DNA of 64,000 bases from Actinophytocola sp044466355 (GCF_044466355.1 NZ_JBITMQ010000002.1:620001-684000), one strand, 5' to 3'; shown: positions 25,440 to 33,959, counted from the first letter of the stretch. The notes: generated by a model not told the origin, from the letters alone. Numbers and translations are program-made.

Positions 25440-26504
25440 TCACGCCTGCCGGGCGAAGTCCGGCGGCAGGACGAGCAGCCGGTCGTCCCCGGCGCGTGCC
25501 GTGCTGACACCGTCGGTGTTGCTCGTGAGCAGCCACAGGGCGCCGTCGGGTGCGACCGCGACCTCACGCAGCCGCCCGTGCGTCCCGGTGAAGTGTGCGA
25601 CGGGCTTGCCGGGACGGCCGACCGCGTTGAGCGGTACCTGCCAGAGGCGTTCGCCGCCCAACGCGGCCACCCACAACGAACCACCGGCGAACGCGATGCC
25701 CGACGGTGACGCGTCGCCGGTGCGCCAGGTCAGCTCTGGGTCGGTGAACCGGGGGTCGGACGACGGTCCCTCGGCGTGCGGCCACCCGTAGTTGTGGCCG
25801 CGCCTGATCCGGTTCAGCTCGTCGAGCCTGGCGTCGCCGAACTCGGTCGCGTAGGCCCGGCCCGCGTTGTCCCAGGTGATGCCCTGGACGTTGCGGTGGC
25901 CCAGTGTCCACACCACCGAACCCCGGATCGGGTTGCCCGGTGCGGGGCGGCCCTCCGGGGTCATCCGCAGGATCTTGCCGCCCAGCGAGCCAGGGTCCTG
26001 CGGGTACTCGGACCGGAAGTTGTAGCCGGTGGTGGCGTACAACATCCCGTCCGGACCGAACTTCAGGCGGCCCCCGTTGGCGTCGTCGGCGACGGGAATG
26101 CCCGTCAGCACGGTCTCGACGCCCGTGACACCGGTGCCGCCGGTGTAGCGGAAACGGCCGATCCGGTTGTCCTGCCTGGCGGAGTAGTACACGTAGACGT
26201 AGTGGTCGGCGGAGAACCGCGGCGACACCGCCACCCCGAGCAACCCGCCTTGTGAGCGGGGCACCACGCCGGGCACCACGCCGACCACGGTCATCCGGCC
26301 GGCCGGTGTCACCCGCAGCAGCCGGGCGGTGTCGCGTTCGGTGACCAGCGCGTCCCCGCCGGGGAGGAACGCGATCGCCCACGGGGTACGGAGTTTCTCG
26401 ACGATCGACCTCGCGGACGCGTCCGCGTGCGTCACGGGCGCGACGCCACCCAGCGACATGACGAGCGCGCACACGAGCGCGATGGCGATCCTGCCGAAGT
26501 TCAT
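25440..26504 (-). CDS. secreted PQQ-type sugar dehydrogenase (GSDH family)
   Basis: A 354-residue protein with a Sec signal peptide (RIAIALVCALVMSLGGVAPV) and a six-bladed propeller of the glucose/sorbosone dehydrogenase family. Repeating strands are visible, for example LRTPWAIAFLPGGDALVTER, SQGGLLGVAVSPRF, YATTGYNFRSEYPQDPGSLG and WTLGHRNVQGITWDNAGRAY, and the His in LGHRN fits the active-site region. It would oxidise an aldose outside the cell. Whether it binds PQQ is not shown; many bacterial members remain uncharacterised. ATG 26504 gives the best signal peptide. Confidence 0.82.
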   Translation of the reverse strand: MNFGRIAIALVCALVMSLGGVAPVTHADASARSIVEKLRTPWAIAFLPGGDALVTERDTARLLRVTPAGRMTVVGVVPGVVPRSQGGLLGVAVSPRFSADHYVYVYYSARQDNRIGRFRYTGGTGVTGVETVLTGIPVADDANGGRLKFGPDGMLYATTGYNFRSEYPQDPGSLGGKILRMTPEGRPAPGNPIRGSVVWTLGHRNVQGITWDNAGRAYATEFGDARLDELNRIRRGHNYGWPHAEGPSSDPRFTDPELTWRTGDASPSGIAFAGGSLWVAALGGERLWQVPLNAVGRPGKPVAHFTGTHGRLREVAVAPDGALWLLTSNTDGVSTARAGDDRLLVLPPDFARQA

Positions 26505-26612
26505 GGGGACATGTTTCAGCAACCACGGCCCGGGGAACGCGCCGGAACGCGGAGGTGCACACCATCCGGTGAAGACACGGCCCGACGACTAACAGCCGGC
26601 GCGGCGGCCGCA

Positions 26613-26649
26613 GTGTCCTTCCCGGCAGGGACAAAGCCGGGAAGGACAC
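26613..26649 (-). terminator. strong hairpin, first of a tandem pair after the M36 protease
   Basis: GTGTCCTTCCCGGC (26613-26626) and GCCGGGAAGGACAC (26636-26649) form a perfect 14-base-pair stem with a nine-base loop. It lies between the end of the protease gene and the start of the sugar dehydrogenase gene, both on the minus strand, and would end protease transcription. Confidence 0.7.
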
Positions 26650-26656
26650 CCGGTTC

Positions 26657-26693
26657 CCGCCGGCACCGGGTGGGGATTGGCCGGTGCCGGCGG
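26657..26693 (-). terminator. strong hairpin, second of a tandem pair
   Basis: CCGCCGGCACCGG (26657-26669) and CCGGTGCCGGCGG (26681-26693) form a perfect 13-base-pair stem with an 11-base loop, seven bases from the first hairpin. It is the one met first by polymerase leaving the protease gene. Confidence 0.7.
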
Positions 26694-26727
26694 TGTCGGG
26701 AGGTGCGCGCTCAGGTGTGGCGCGACA

Positions 26728-29700
26728 TCACTGGGTGTCGGTCGCGGTCACGGTGATCGGCACTTCCGCGCCGAGCCAGAGCTGGCTCAGGACGTAGCGG
26801 GTGCCGCTCGGCAACGTCGTGGACTCGTCCGGCGCGGACGTCGCGGACGAGCCGATCTCCTCGCACGCCGCGTCGTAGAAGTACAGGTCCAGGTCGTACA
26901 CCGGGCCGCTTCCGGTGACCACGACCTTGTGCGCGCCGTCGCCGAAGCTGTCCGGCAGCCGGGTCACCCAGCCGTCCGCGCCCTGCGCGGGGGCCGACGG
27001 CACGGCACACGCCGCGGTGAACGCGGCGGCGGTGACCCCCGCAGGCGCCGTCCCGGTGCCCGGGTTGCCCGCGGCGATGGTGCCGGTGTCGGTGACGGGC
27101 TCGTCGGGCGGCGTCGGCGGCAGCGGTTCGACACCCGACGCGGTCGTGGAGAACACCTGCAACTCCGCCGCCTGCACCTGCGTCCTGGTCTCGCCCAGCG
27201 CCGAGTCGGTCCAGAACCGCACGTACCGGGCGTCGACGGGCCGGTCGAGGCGGAACGTCCGGTAGTGCAGGTCGGGCGCGACCGGGCGCGGCGCCTGGTA
27301 GCCGAACGCGTCGGGCACCGACCGCACGGTCCGCCAGTTGACCCCGTCGGTGGACGTCTGCAGGGTGAACCCGCGCAGCCCCTCGAAGCGCGCGGTCGTG
27401 TACGCGCTGACCTGGATGCCGGAGATCGGCGCCTGCGCGGCCAGTTCGACGGTGACGTTGCCGGTGCCCGGCGCGGCCGACCAGCTGCTGGCTTCGGTGT
27501 CGTCGAGCAACCGCTCCGCGTTGGCCGCGGTCGCGGCGACCACCGTGGCGCCGTTGGCGGTCGAGGCCAGGTTCGGGCTCAGCGAGAACTGGCGGGCGGT
27601 GGTTTTGCCCGCCCGGACGGAGATCCCGGGGAACGTGCGGGAACCGAAGCCCGGCGCGGTGATCGTCACCGGGTAGGTGCCGTCGGCGACGGAGGCCGAG
27701 AAGGCGCCGCTGGCCGACGAGATCCGCAGCGGGGTCACCCGGGCCTCGAACACGCCGAGCACGACCTTCGCACCGGCGACGGGCCTGCCCGTCGCCGCAT
27801 TGACCACGGTGCCGGTCAGCGTGCCGTTGCGGGCCGGGTCGACGTGGGTGAACGACGGCACCGGGTCGGTGTCCGCACCGCCCGCGGTCGTGGCGCCGAC
27901 GCCGAGACCGCGGTGGGCGAACGCGCCGAAGACGACGTCGACGACGGTCGAGTAGTCGGCACGGGCGTGGTAGCGGTTGTCCAGCGCGGTCCGCATCGCG
28001 TCCCGCATGTCCACAAAGGACGGATCGGGCGGGGACAACGGCATCGCGTCGGTGACGACGCGCGCGGCGATCTCGCCACCGGCCGCCTCGCCGAACCTCG
28101 CGACGAGCGCCGTGCGCATCTCCCACAGGGTTGCGGTCCAGATCTCGCCGTCGGAGTGCACCTCCGCGCCGCCGAGGTCGTAGCCGATGTCGCCGTAGGT
28201 CGTCGGGTTGTCGTCGTAGTCCCAGTTGCGGATGCCGCGGCTCCCGTTGCCGGTGGCGTACTCGCCGACGACCGCCTTGTCGCTCAACCCGTTGGCGTAC
28301 AGGTAGTTCAGGCCGTACCAGTCGCCCCAGCCCTCGCCCATCGAGCCGGACTGGTGGGCGTTCAGCGCGTTGTCCTCGCCGCTGACGTAGCGGTTGGACA
28401 GGCCGTGGGCGTACTCGTGCTCGATGACCGTCGCGTCGAAGTCACCGTCGCGGTACGGGCCCTCGAAGGTGTCGTTGATCGGCTCCCACAGGAACATGCC
28501 GCTCCACGGCGGAATGCCGTCGGGCAGGGTGAGCATGTAGGCGTTGTCGCGGCCGGTGTAGGTCGGTGCGCCGCCGGTGGCGGCGCCGGCCTGGACGAGA
28601 CCGAGGATGGGGTCGCCGCCCTGGCCGCCCTTGCTGTTGTTGTTGACCTGGAAGTTGCCCGCGGTCTCGGTGAAGCCGAGCGCGTAGAACTCGTCGTGGA
28701 CGCGGTTGTGGTGCCAGAACAGGTTCGTGGCCGCCGGGTCGACGTCCAGTGCGTAGCTCGGCGGCACGGTCTCGCCGTCGCCGCGGCCCCAGTTGTCGGT
28801 GTAGGCGTAGTTGAACTGGGCGGTCGGGCTGACCGGCCGCGGTCCCTGATCTGCGGGCACCAGGAAGTTCGAGTGGTTGGCGTAGCTGTTCGCGTTGTTG
28901 CCGAACGTGGTCGGGCCGGGCAGCCCGGCGATCCCGGTCGGGTCGACGTAGCCGGACGGGGACTGCGCGTTCGGGCCGAACGACCTGATCACCGGCCGGC
29001 CGCCGCGGGCGGCGCCCGGGTGGTTCTCGTAGACCGTGCCCTCGGCACCATCGACCTGGTGCTCGACGAGGCTCGCGCGGTAGAGGATCGCGCCGGTGAC
29101 CGCGTCGACGACCGTGTCCCACGCCTGGTCGAGCGCCTTGACGAACAGCACGCGATAGGCCGGGCGGGCCCCCTCCGCGGTCGGGAACGCGGCTTTCTCC
29201 ACATAGGACTCGGCGGCGAACGCGCCCCTGGCGAACTTCTCGAAACCGGCCTGGGTGCCCACCTGGTCCGGGGTGAAGGAGACGCCGGGCGCGAGCCGGG
29301 CGGCGACCTGGGCGAGCGCCTGCGCGGAGGACAGCTCGTGCTCGGCCGCCAGCCCGCCGCCCCGTGCCGGGTCACCGGCGTAGGACAGCACCCGCCCGTC
29401 GGCGGCGACCGCGACGGTGAGGTGGCCGCCGCGCACGGCGGGCACGCCGTCGAACGTCTGCCGGAAGGTCACCACCCGGGTGCCGGTGCCGACCAGTTCG
29501 TGGTCGCGGACGACGCGCAACGCGGCCACGTCCGCGCCGCCGAGGCCGAACGCGGCCCGGTTGGCGTCGAGGAAGGACCGCGCGACAGCGGCGAGGGCGC
29601 CGTCGCGCGGAGTCGTGAGCCAGCCACCGTCCCGGCGGATGGTGCGTGGTGTGCCGAACCTCGGGTCCCAGGTGACTCTGGTGCCGCTGCCCGCGCTGCT

Positions 29701-29895
29701 CGACAGCGCCCGCGCGGCGGCCAGCTGGTCGGCGGTGGGCGACACCGCGGCCGCGTCCCGCACGTCGATCACCGCGTCGTCCGTGGCCGGGGCCCGCCCC
29801 GGCGCGACGACCGCCGCGGCACCCGGCACAGTGACGACCACGGCGACCATGGCGGACACGGCCAGCGTGGTCAGAACTGATCGACGTGCGCGCAT
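26728..29895 (-). CDS. secreted M36 family (fungalysin) metallopeptidase with C-terminal discoidin-like domain
   Basis: A 1055-residue secreted protease. A signal peptide (SVLTTLAVSAMVAVVVTVPG) leads into an FTP-type propeptide covering about the first 280 residues. The zinc protease domain has the HExxH motif HEYAHGLSNRY (His493, Glu494, His497) and, downstream, HQSGSMGEGWGDWYGLNYLY carrying the third ligand Glu. After a carboxypeptidase-regulatory-like beta domain (LTGTVVNAATGRPVAGAKVV) comes an F5/8 type C (discoidin) domain, with a further beta region at the end. M36 enzymes degrade extracellular protein. ATG 29895 follows GAGGAG. It is monocistronic, ended by two hairpins. Confidence 0.92.
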   Translation of the reverse strand: MRARRSVLTTLAVSAMVAVVVTVPGAAAVVAPGRAPATDDAVIDVRDAAAVSPTADQLAAARALSSSAGSGTRVTWDPRFGTPRTIRRDGGWLTTPRDGALAAVARSFLDANRAAFGLGGADVAALRVVRDHELVGTGTRVVTFRQTFDGVPAVRGGHLTVAVAADGRVLSYAGDPARGGGLAAEHELSSAQALAQVAARLAPGVSFTPDQVGTQAGFEKFARGAFAAESYVEKAAFPTAEGARPAYRVLFVKALDQAWDTVVDAVTGAILYRASLVEHQVDGAEGTVYENHPGAARGGRPVIRSFGPNAQSPSGYVDPTGIAGLPGPTTFGNNANSYANHSNFLVPADQGPRPVSPTAQFNYAYTDNWGRGDGETVPPSYALDVDPAATNLFWHHNRVHDEFYALGFTETAGNFQVNNNSKGGQGGDPILGLVQAGAATGGAPTYTGRDNAYMLTLPDGIPPWSGMFLWEPINDTFEGPYRDGDFDATVIEHEYAHGLSNRYVSGEDNALNAHQSGSMGEGWGDWYGLNYLYANGLSDKAVVGEYATGNGSRGIRNWDYDDNPTTYGDIGYDLGGAEVHSDGEIWTATLWEMRTALVARFGEAAGGEIAARVVTDAMPLSPPDPSFVDMRDAMRTALDNRYHARADYSTVVDVVFGAFAHRGLGVGATTAGGADTDPVPSFTHVDPARNGTLTGTVVNAATGRPVAGAKVVLGVFEARVTPLRISSASGAFSASVADGTYPVTITAPGFGSRTFPGISVRAGKTTARQFSLSPNLASTANGATVVAATAANAERLLDDTEASSWSAAPGTGNVTVELAAQAPISGIQVSAYTTARFEGLRGFTLQTSTDGVNWRTVRSVPDAFGYQAPRPVAPDLHYRTFRLDRPVDARYVRFWTDSALGETRTQVQAAELQVFSTTASGVEPLPPTPPDEPVTDTGTIAAGNPGTGTAPAGVTAAAFTAACAVPSAPAQGADGWVTRLPDSFGDGAHKVVVTGSGPVYDLDLYFYDAACEEIGSSATSAPDESTTLPSGTRYVLSQLWLGAEVPITVTATDTQ

Positions 29896-30037
29896 CGACG
29901 CTCCTCGGACTCAGCGAGATCGTTCTCGGTCCGCTGTGGATCGGCGGCGTGCGCCCCGTGCAACACGAGAAGGGCGAGTTTTTCCGGCGGCCGCGTGAAG
30001 TCACGACAACCGGCGCAAGCCCACTGCTCCGGACGGG

Positions 30038-30847
30038 CTAACGCCCCGGCACCAGGTTCGGCACGGTGGGGGTCCCCGGCCCGGGCAGCAGGGACGACGT
30101 GGGCACGGGCGCGGGCAGCGGCGGCGCGTCGGGCACGCTGGTCCTGGCCGTGGTGCTCGTGGGCGCGCCCGGTTCGGACGGGTTCGGCGCGGGCGCGGCC
30201 GGCACCGAGGGCGCCGGGCGCGGCACGTCCGGCACGCTTTCCGCCACACCGGGCCCGGGACCGTCCGGGAGCCGCGTGTCCGGGGGCGGCGCGAGTTCGG
30301 CGCGCAGGGCCGCGATCTCGTCCCGCAGCCGGTCACGGGCGACGGGGTCGTCGACCTGCCCGGCCAGGGTCGAGGCCTGCGCGAGCAGCCGGGACGCGGA
30401 CTCGTCGCGGCCGGCGTCGATCGCGGCCCGCGCGTCGGCGACCGCCCGGCCCGCGGCGTCGACGGCGGCACGCGACTGGGCCAGGTCCGGGTACAGCCAC
30501 GTGGTGAACGGCCAGAGCGGGCTCCCGGGGCCCGCGCTGTGCGCGGCCGCGGTGAGGCCGCCGAAGGTGAGCAGCCCGGCGGTCGCCACGACCAGTGACC
30601 CGCGCGCCCACCTCCGGGTGCGTCGTGCACGCCTGCCTGCCGACACCGCGGCCGCGACGAGCTCGTCGCCGGGCGGGTCCGCGGACGGCAGCGCCGCGCG
30701 CCACTCGGACAGCGTGGCCACGAGCTCGTCCTGCTCGGCGGGCTGTTCCCCGCGGCCGAGCCGGTCCAGCAGCAGGTCGTCCTCGGCCAGCTCGACGAGA
30801 TCCGGCACGCGGCCCTCGGACGGGCCGCCCGGCATGCGCACGGTCAT
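30038..30847 (-). CDS. anti-sigma-D factor RsdA-like protein
   Basis: A 269-residue single-pass membrane protein. The N-terminal 50 residues carry the sigma-binding region (DLVELAEDDLLLDRLGRG), as in RsdA. A basic patch (RRARRTRRW) precedes one membrane helix at about 83-103 (GSLVVATAGLLTFGGLTAAA), and the outside tail is Pro/Ala/Thr-rich. It would hold SigD at the membrane until proteolysis frees it. ATG 30847 overlaps the sigD stop by four bases, which fits a sigma/anti-sigma pair. Compared with Mycobacterium RsdA the outside tail is long and proline-rich. Confidence 0.85.
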   Translation of the reverse strand: MTVRMPGGPSEGRVPDLVELAEDDLLLDRLGRGEQPAEQDELVATLSEWRAALPSADPPGDELVAAAVSAGRRARRTRRWARGSLVVATAGLLTFGGLTAAAHSAGPGSPLWPFTTWLYPDLAQSRAAVDAAGRAVADARAAIDAGRDESASRLLAQASTLAGQVDDPVARDRLRDEIAALRAELAPPPDTRLPDGPGPGVAESVPDVPRPAPSVPAAPAPNPSEPGAPTSTTARTSVPDAPPLPAPVPTSSLLPGPGTPTVPNLVPGR

Positions 30848-31416
30848 GCGACCACCTCGTCGGATCGTTCCTGGTCCCGCGCCTGTTCCCGCAACCTGGC
30901 GAGGGCCCGCGACTGCGCCATCCGCACCGCGGCGGGCGTCATGCCGAGCACCGAACCGACCTCCTCCGCCGAGAGCCCCGCGGCCACGCGGAGCACGACG
31001 ATCTCCCGCTGGGTGCCGGGCAGGTCGGACAGGAGCCGGAGCACGCGGCGGGACAGTTCGGCGTGCACGGCGCGACGCTCCGGGTCCCAGTGGTCGTCCA
31101 CGGGTTCCGGCAGCGTCTCGATCGGCTGGGTGGCGGTGACACGCGCCGCGCGGAAGGCGTCGGCCACCTTGTTGGCGGCGATGCGGAACACGAACCCGGT
31201 GAACGGCAGCCCCCGGTCCCGGTAGCGGGGCAGCGCCTCGAACACCGCGAGGCACACCTCCTGCGCCACGTCGTCCGGGGAGACCGGCGAGTGCCGGAGC
31301 GACCCCAGGTGCGCCCAGCAGTACCGGACGACACCGGGCCTGACGCACGCGAGCAGCTCCGCCACCGCGTCGGCCTCGCCGCGGGCAGCACGCCGCACGA
31401 GCTCACTGTCGGCCAC
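30844..31416 (-). CDS. sigD: ECF RNA polymerase sigma factor, SigD/ShbA type
   Basis: A 190-residue extracytoplasmic-function sigma factor. Region 2 contains SPDDVAQEVCLAVFEALPRY and FTGFVFRIAANKVADAFRAA. Region 4 is LPGTQREIVVLRVAAGLSAE plus LGMTPAAVRMAQSRALARLR. In mycobacteria SigD controls ribosomal and lipid genes; in Streptomyces the relative ShbA drives the principal sigma gene. The start is put at GTG 31416 behind GGAAGGA; ATG 31443 nine codons upstream is possible. The gene for its membrane anti-sigma factor follows with ATGA coupling. Confidence 0.9.
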   Translation of the reverse strand: MADSELVRRAARGEADAVAELLACVRPGVVRYCWAHLGSLRHSPVSPDDVAQEVCLAVFEALPRYRDRGLPFTGFVFRIAANKVADAFRAARVTATQPIETLPEPVDDHWDPERRAVHAELSRRVLRLLSDLPGTQREIVVLRVAAGLSAEEVGSVLGMTPAAVRMAQSRALARLREQARDQERSDEVVA

Positions 31417-31501
31417 AGTCGCGTCCTTCCTACGAACCAACATAGGAAATCACGACCACACCCGTCACCGCACTCCCCTGCCCAGCCGGCCTCGGCTTGT
31501 G

Positions 31502-31517
31502 TATAACAGTCCCCGTG
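31502..31517 (+). promoter_or_regulatory. candidate leaderless promoter of the VanX-like gene
   Basis: TATAAC at 31502-31507 is followed after seven bases by the GTG at 31515. A transcript beginning at or next to this GTG would have no leader, and no Shine-Dalgarno sequence is present. A -35 box is not clear. Confidence 0.45.
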
Positions 31518-32315
31518 TCCCGAACCTCCCGCCTGAGCGCGGCTGTGCTGGCCCTCCTCTCGTGCGTGGCGTTCGCCGCGCCCGCCGCCGCGGGCGGCGA
31601 CTCGGGCGGTGAGAAGGGCGCGCCACCCGAGTTCGTCGTGCTGAACGACGTCGACCCGACGATCCGGTACGACATCCGCTACTTCGGGCGGCACAACTTC
31701 GTCGGTGACCGCATCGACGGCTACCGGCAGCCGCAGTGCGTGCTCACCCGGGCGGCCGCGACGGCCCTGCGCAACGCACAACGCACGCTGCTGCGGCAGG
31801 GCTACACGCTCAAGGTCTACGACTGCTACCGCCCGCAGCGCGCGGTCGACCACTTCGTCCGCTGGGCGCAGGACCTCGACGACGAACGGATGAAGGCCGA
31901 GTTCTACCCCAACGTCGACAAGTCACGGCTGTTCGCGGACGGCTACATCGCGGAGAAGTCCGGGCACAGCCGCGGCAGCACCGTCGACCTCACGCTGGTG
32001 GAGCTGCCGGTACGGCCCCAGCGGCCCTACCACCCCGGCGAGCCGCTGGTCCCGTGCTTCGCCCCGGTCGAGGAGCGCTTCCCCGACAACGGCGTGGACA
32101 TGGGCACCGGCTACGACTGCTTCGACCCGTTGTCCCACACCGACAACCCGGCGATCACCGGCGCCGCCCGCCACCACCGCGACCTGCTCCGCGGCACCCT
32201 GGCGGACGTCGGGTTCCGCAACCTCCCCGAGGAGTGGTGGCACTTCACCCTCAACGACGAGCCGTTCCCCGACACGTACTTCGACTTCCCCGTCAGCCGG
32301 GGCGCACTGAACTGA
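31515..32315 (+). CDS. secreted D-alanyl-D-alanine dipeptidase (VanX/DdpX, M15D)
   Basis: A 266-residue zinc dipeptidase. It has a Sec signal peptide (SAAVLALLSCVAFAAPAAAG) and the full active site when compared with VanX: Arg107 in CYRPQRAV, zinc ligands His151 and Asp158 in SGHSRGSTVDLT, and Glu240 and His243 in EEWWHF. It splits D-Ala-D-Ala. Enterococcal VanX acts in the cytosol to remove the vancomycin target precursor; an exported form more likely recycles or remodels cell wall outside. No vanH, vanA or vanS/R genes are nearby, so glycopeptide resistance is not supported. It is divergent from sigD. Confidence 0.88.
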   Translation: MSRTSRLSAAVLALLSCVAFAAPAAAGGDSGGEKGAPPEFVVLNDVDPTIRYDIRYFGRHNFVGDRIDGYRQPQCVLTRAAATALRNAQRTLLRQGYTLKVYDCYRPQRAVDHFVRWAQDLDDERMKAEFYPNVDKSRLFADGYIAEKSGHSRGSTVDLTLVELPVRPQRPYHPGEPLVPCFAPVEERFPDNGVDMGTGYDCFDPLSHTDNPAITGAARHHRDLLRGTLADVGFRNLPEEWWHFTLNDEPFPDTYFDFPVSRGALN

Positions 32316-32342
32316 CCGGCGGGTGTGCCGCTACCCGTCCGG
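32316..32342. terminator. bulged hairpin between convergent genes
   Basis: CCGGCGGGT (32316-32324) pairs with ACCCG-T-CCGG (32333-32342) with one bulged base around an eight-base loop. It lies in the 15-base gap between the dipeptidase stop and the gvpK stop, running into the gvpK end, so it could end transcription from both sides. Confidence 0.45.
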
Positions 32343-32618
32343 CGGGAGCAGTGTCCCGAGTGGACCGAGGTCGAGGTTGAGGTCCTCGCGCCGCAGGCCG
32401 AAGTGGGCGCACAGCTCGTCCATGCCCTCGTCGAGCCGCATCAGCGTGAGGCCGATCTTCTCGATCTGCTCGTCGTCGAGGGCGTCGGCGTCGACGCGGC
32501 GGATGGCCTGTCGTTCCATCAGCTGCCGGAGGAGTTCGACGACGGTGAGCACGAGCCCGGCCAGGCTCTGCTGGGCGGTCTCGGGGTCGGCGTCGATGCG
32601 GTGGCGGCGCTCGGTCAT
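32331..32618 (-). CDS. gvpK: gas vesicle protein GvpK
   Basis: A 95-residue GvpK. The conserved core reads LVLTVVELLRQLMERQAIRR, then DEQIEKIGLTLMRLDEGMDE and LCAHFGLRREDLNLDLGPLG. GvpK is a small accessory protein present in nearly all gas vesicle clusters and needed for vesicle formation. It is the last gene of the ten-gene operon, with its ATG inside the gvpS stop. Confidence 0.93.
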   Translation of the reverse strand: MTERRHRIDADPETAQQSLAGLVLTVVELLRQLMERQAIRRVDADALDDEQIEKIGLTLMRLDEGMDELCAHFGLRREDLNLDLGPLGTLLPPDG

Positions 32619-32803
32619 CGGTTCTGCTCCAGGGCGCTGATCGAGGTCAACAGTGCGCGCAGCGAGATGTGGACGAGTTCCACGTCGGCGATGGACAGGG
32701 TCACCTCGCCGTGGATGACCACGCCGCCCGCCAGTACCCGGTCGAGCAGGTCGACCAGGGCGATGCGCCGTTCGGGGGTGGGCACCGGCGTCGGTTCGGT
32801 CAT
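32615..32803 (-). CDS. gvpS: gas vesicle protein GvpS (GvpA family)
   Basis: A 62-residue member of the GvpA/GvpJ family. The core is ALVDLLDRVLAGGVVIHGEV followed by TLSIADVELVHISLRALLTS. It is the third GvpA-like chain of the cluster and by position corresponds to GvpS of Streptomyces. Such minor GvpA-like chains are thought to cap or initiate the rib wall. ATGA couplings join it to gvpL and gvpK. Confidence 0.88.
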   Translation of the reverse strand: MTEPTPVPTPERRIALVDLLDRVLAGGVVIHGEVTLSIADVELVHISLRALLTSISALEQNR

Positions 32804-33597
32804 GGTTCGAGTCCGATCGAGGCGAACGAGTACGCGGGCCACGGGCCGGTGAGCTCGAGTTCGACCCCCGTGCGCTGCTCGGCCAGGCGGCCGACGGCGT
32901 GCGCGAAGTCCCCGGCCGCGTCGTCCTCGACGAGGTAGGCCGCGTTGAGGATCATCGGCAGCTTCTGCTGGGCCAGGGCGGGACTCTGCGGGCGGTGGAG
33001 ACACGCGTCCACGGCGAGGGCGGTCAGCGCCGCGTGGATCGCGTCGGCGTGGTCGACGGCGAGCTGGTCGATCTGCTCGCGGACGAGGTGGTGCTCGCGC
33101 CTGCGCCGCAGGTACGCCGCGCCCGCGCCACTCCCCCGCTGCCCACCCGCCGCGGCGGGCTCGGCTCCGCTCAGCCCGCTGACGTCGAGGAGGGCCTTCA
33201 CACCCCACTCCGCACGGCCCGCGACACGCGCCAGCGTCGCGCGGAACCCGTCGCCCCGGCCGTCCAGGAGGGACCCCACCCCGCTGTCGTCGAAGTAGAC
33301 GGTGGCCATCCGGAACGGCACCGCGGGCACCGCGCGCGCGACGGTCGCGACCACGGCGTCGTGTGCCTGTGCGACACGGGCGAGCCAGTCGATGTCCTCG
33401 AGGTTGCGGCGCAGCGCGTCCTCGCCGAACGTCGCCAGCGGCACCGTGCCGACCACGGCCGTCAGCCCGTTCGCGCTGGTGGTCCTGGGCGGTTCCCCGG
33501 CCACGCCGGTCATGCCCGCGAGCAGGTTCGGGTCCACGCCATCGGCGCCGTCGGCGCCGTTCACGACGGCGTAGACCCACGTGCCGTGCTCAGGCAT
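32800..33597 (-). CDS. gvpL: gas vesicle protein GvpL/GvpF family
   Basis: A 265-residue GvpL/GvpF protein. It begins MPEHGTWVYAVVNGADGADG, has the family segment FRMATVYFDDSGVGSLLDGR, and a C-terminal part LPMILNAAYLVEDDAAGDFA leading to LELTGPWPAYSFASIGL. The two-domain GvpF/L proteins bind GvpA and probably act at early assembly. ATG 33597 is used; in-frame codons further upstream lie within gvpJ. Confidence 0.9.
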   Translation of the reverse strand: MPEHGTWVYAVVNGADGADGVDPNLLAGMTGVAGEPPRTTSANGLTAVVGTVPLATFGEDALRRNLEDIDWLARVAQAHDAVVATVARAVPAVPFRMATVYFDDSGVGSLLDGRGDGFRATLARVAGRAEWGVKALLDVSGLSGAEPAAAGGQRGSGAGAAYLRRRREHHLVREQIDQLAVDHADAIHAALTALAVDACLHRPQSPALAQQKLPMILNAAYLVEDDAAGDFAHAVGRLAEQRTGVELELTGPWPAYSFASIGLEP

Positions 33598-33958
33598 GGT
33601 CGCCGCCGCCCTCGATCGTCTCGGGTTCGCGGCGGCCTTCGAGCTCGGCGATGCGTGCGCGGAGTTCCTCGTTCTCGCGCTCGAGGCGGCGGTCACCCCG
33701 GTCGCCCCGGTCGCCGGTCAGCCAGGGGTCGCGTTCCCACCAGTCGATCCCGACCTGCTTCGCGGTCTCCAGCGACGCGACGACCAGCCGGAGCTTGATC
33801 GTGAGCAGCTCGATGTCGAGCAGGTTGACCCGGATGTCACCGGCGATGACCAGTCCCTTGTCCAGCACCCGCTCGAGGATGTCGCCGAGGTTGCTGGTCT
33901 GGTGGTTGCCGTTGCCGCTCTGCGGAGTCAGAGCGCCGCCCTGCGCGGGCGTCGTCAT
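33590..33958 (-). CDS. gvpJ: gas vesicle protein GvpJ (GvpA family) with charged coiled-coil tail
   Basis: A 122-residue GvpA-family protein. The wall-protein core is NLGDILERVLDKGLVIAGDI plus RVNLLDIELLTIKLRLVVAS. It is followed by a charged tail, GDRGDRGDRRLERENEELRA and RIAELEGRREPE, with heptad spacing that suggests a short coiled coil. The tail is not part of the gas-facing wall in GvpA and probably contacts other vesicle proteins. ATG 33958 follows a purine-rich GGGGGGAGGGA site. Confidence 0.9.
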   Translation of the reverse strand: MTTPAQGGALTPQSGNGNHQTSNLGDILERVLDKGLVIAGDIRVNLLDIELLTIKLRLVVASLETAKQVGIDWWERDPWLTGDRGDRGDRRLERENEELRARIAELEGRREPETIEGGGDHA

Positions 33959-33959
33959 G

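Noticed and set aside
26677..29880. A 1067-codon open frame opposite the M36 protease gene
   Set aside because: The product is Arg/Gly/Val-rich with no domain, and its codon pattern is what high-G+C third positions force on the antisense strand of a long real gene.
31515..32315. Glycopeptide resistance role for the VanX-like gene
   Set aside because: The protein has an export signal and there are no vanH, vanA/B ligase or two-component genes around it.
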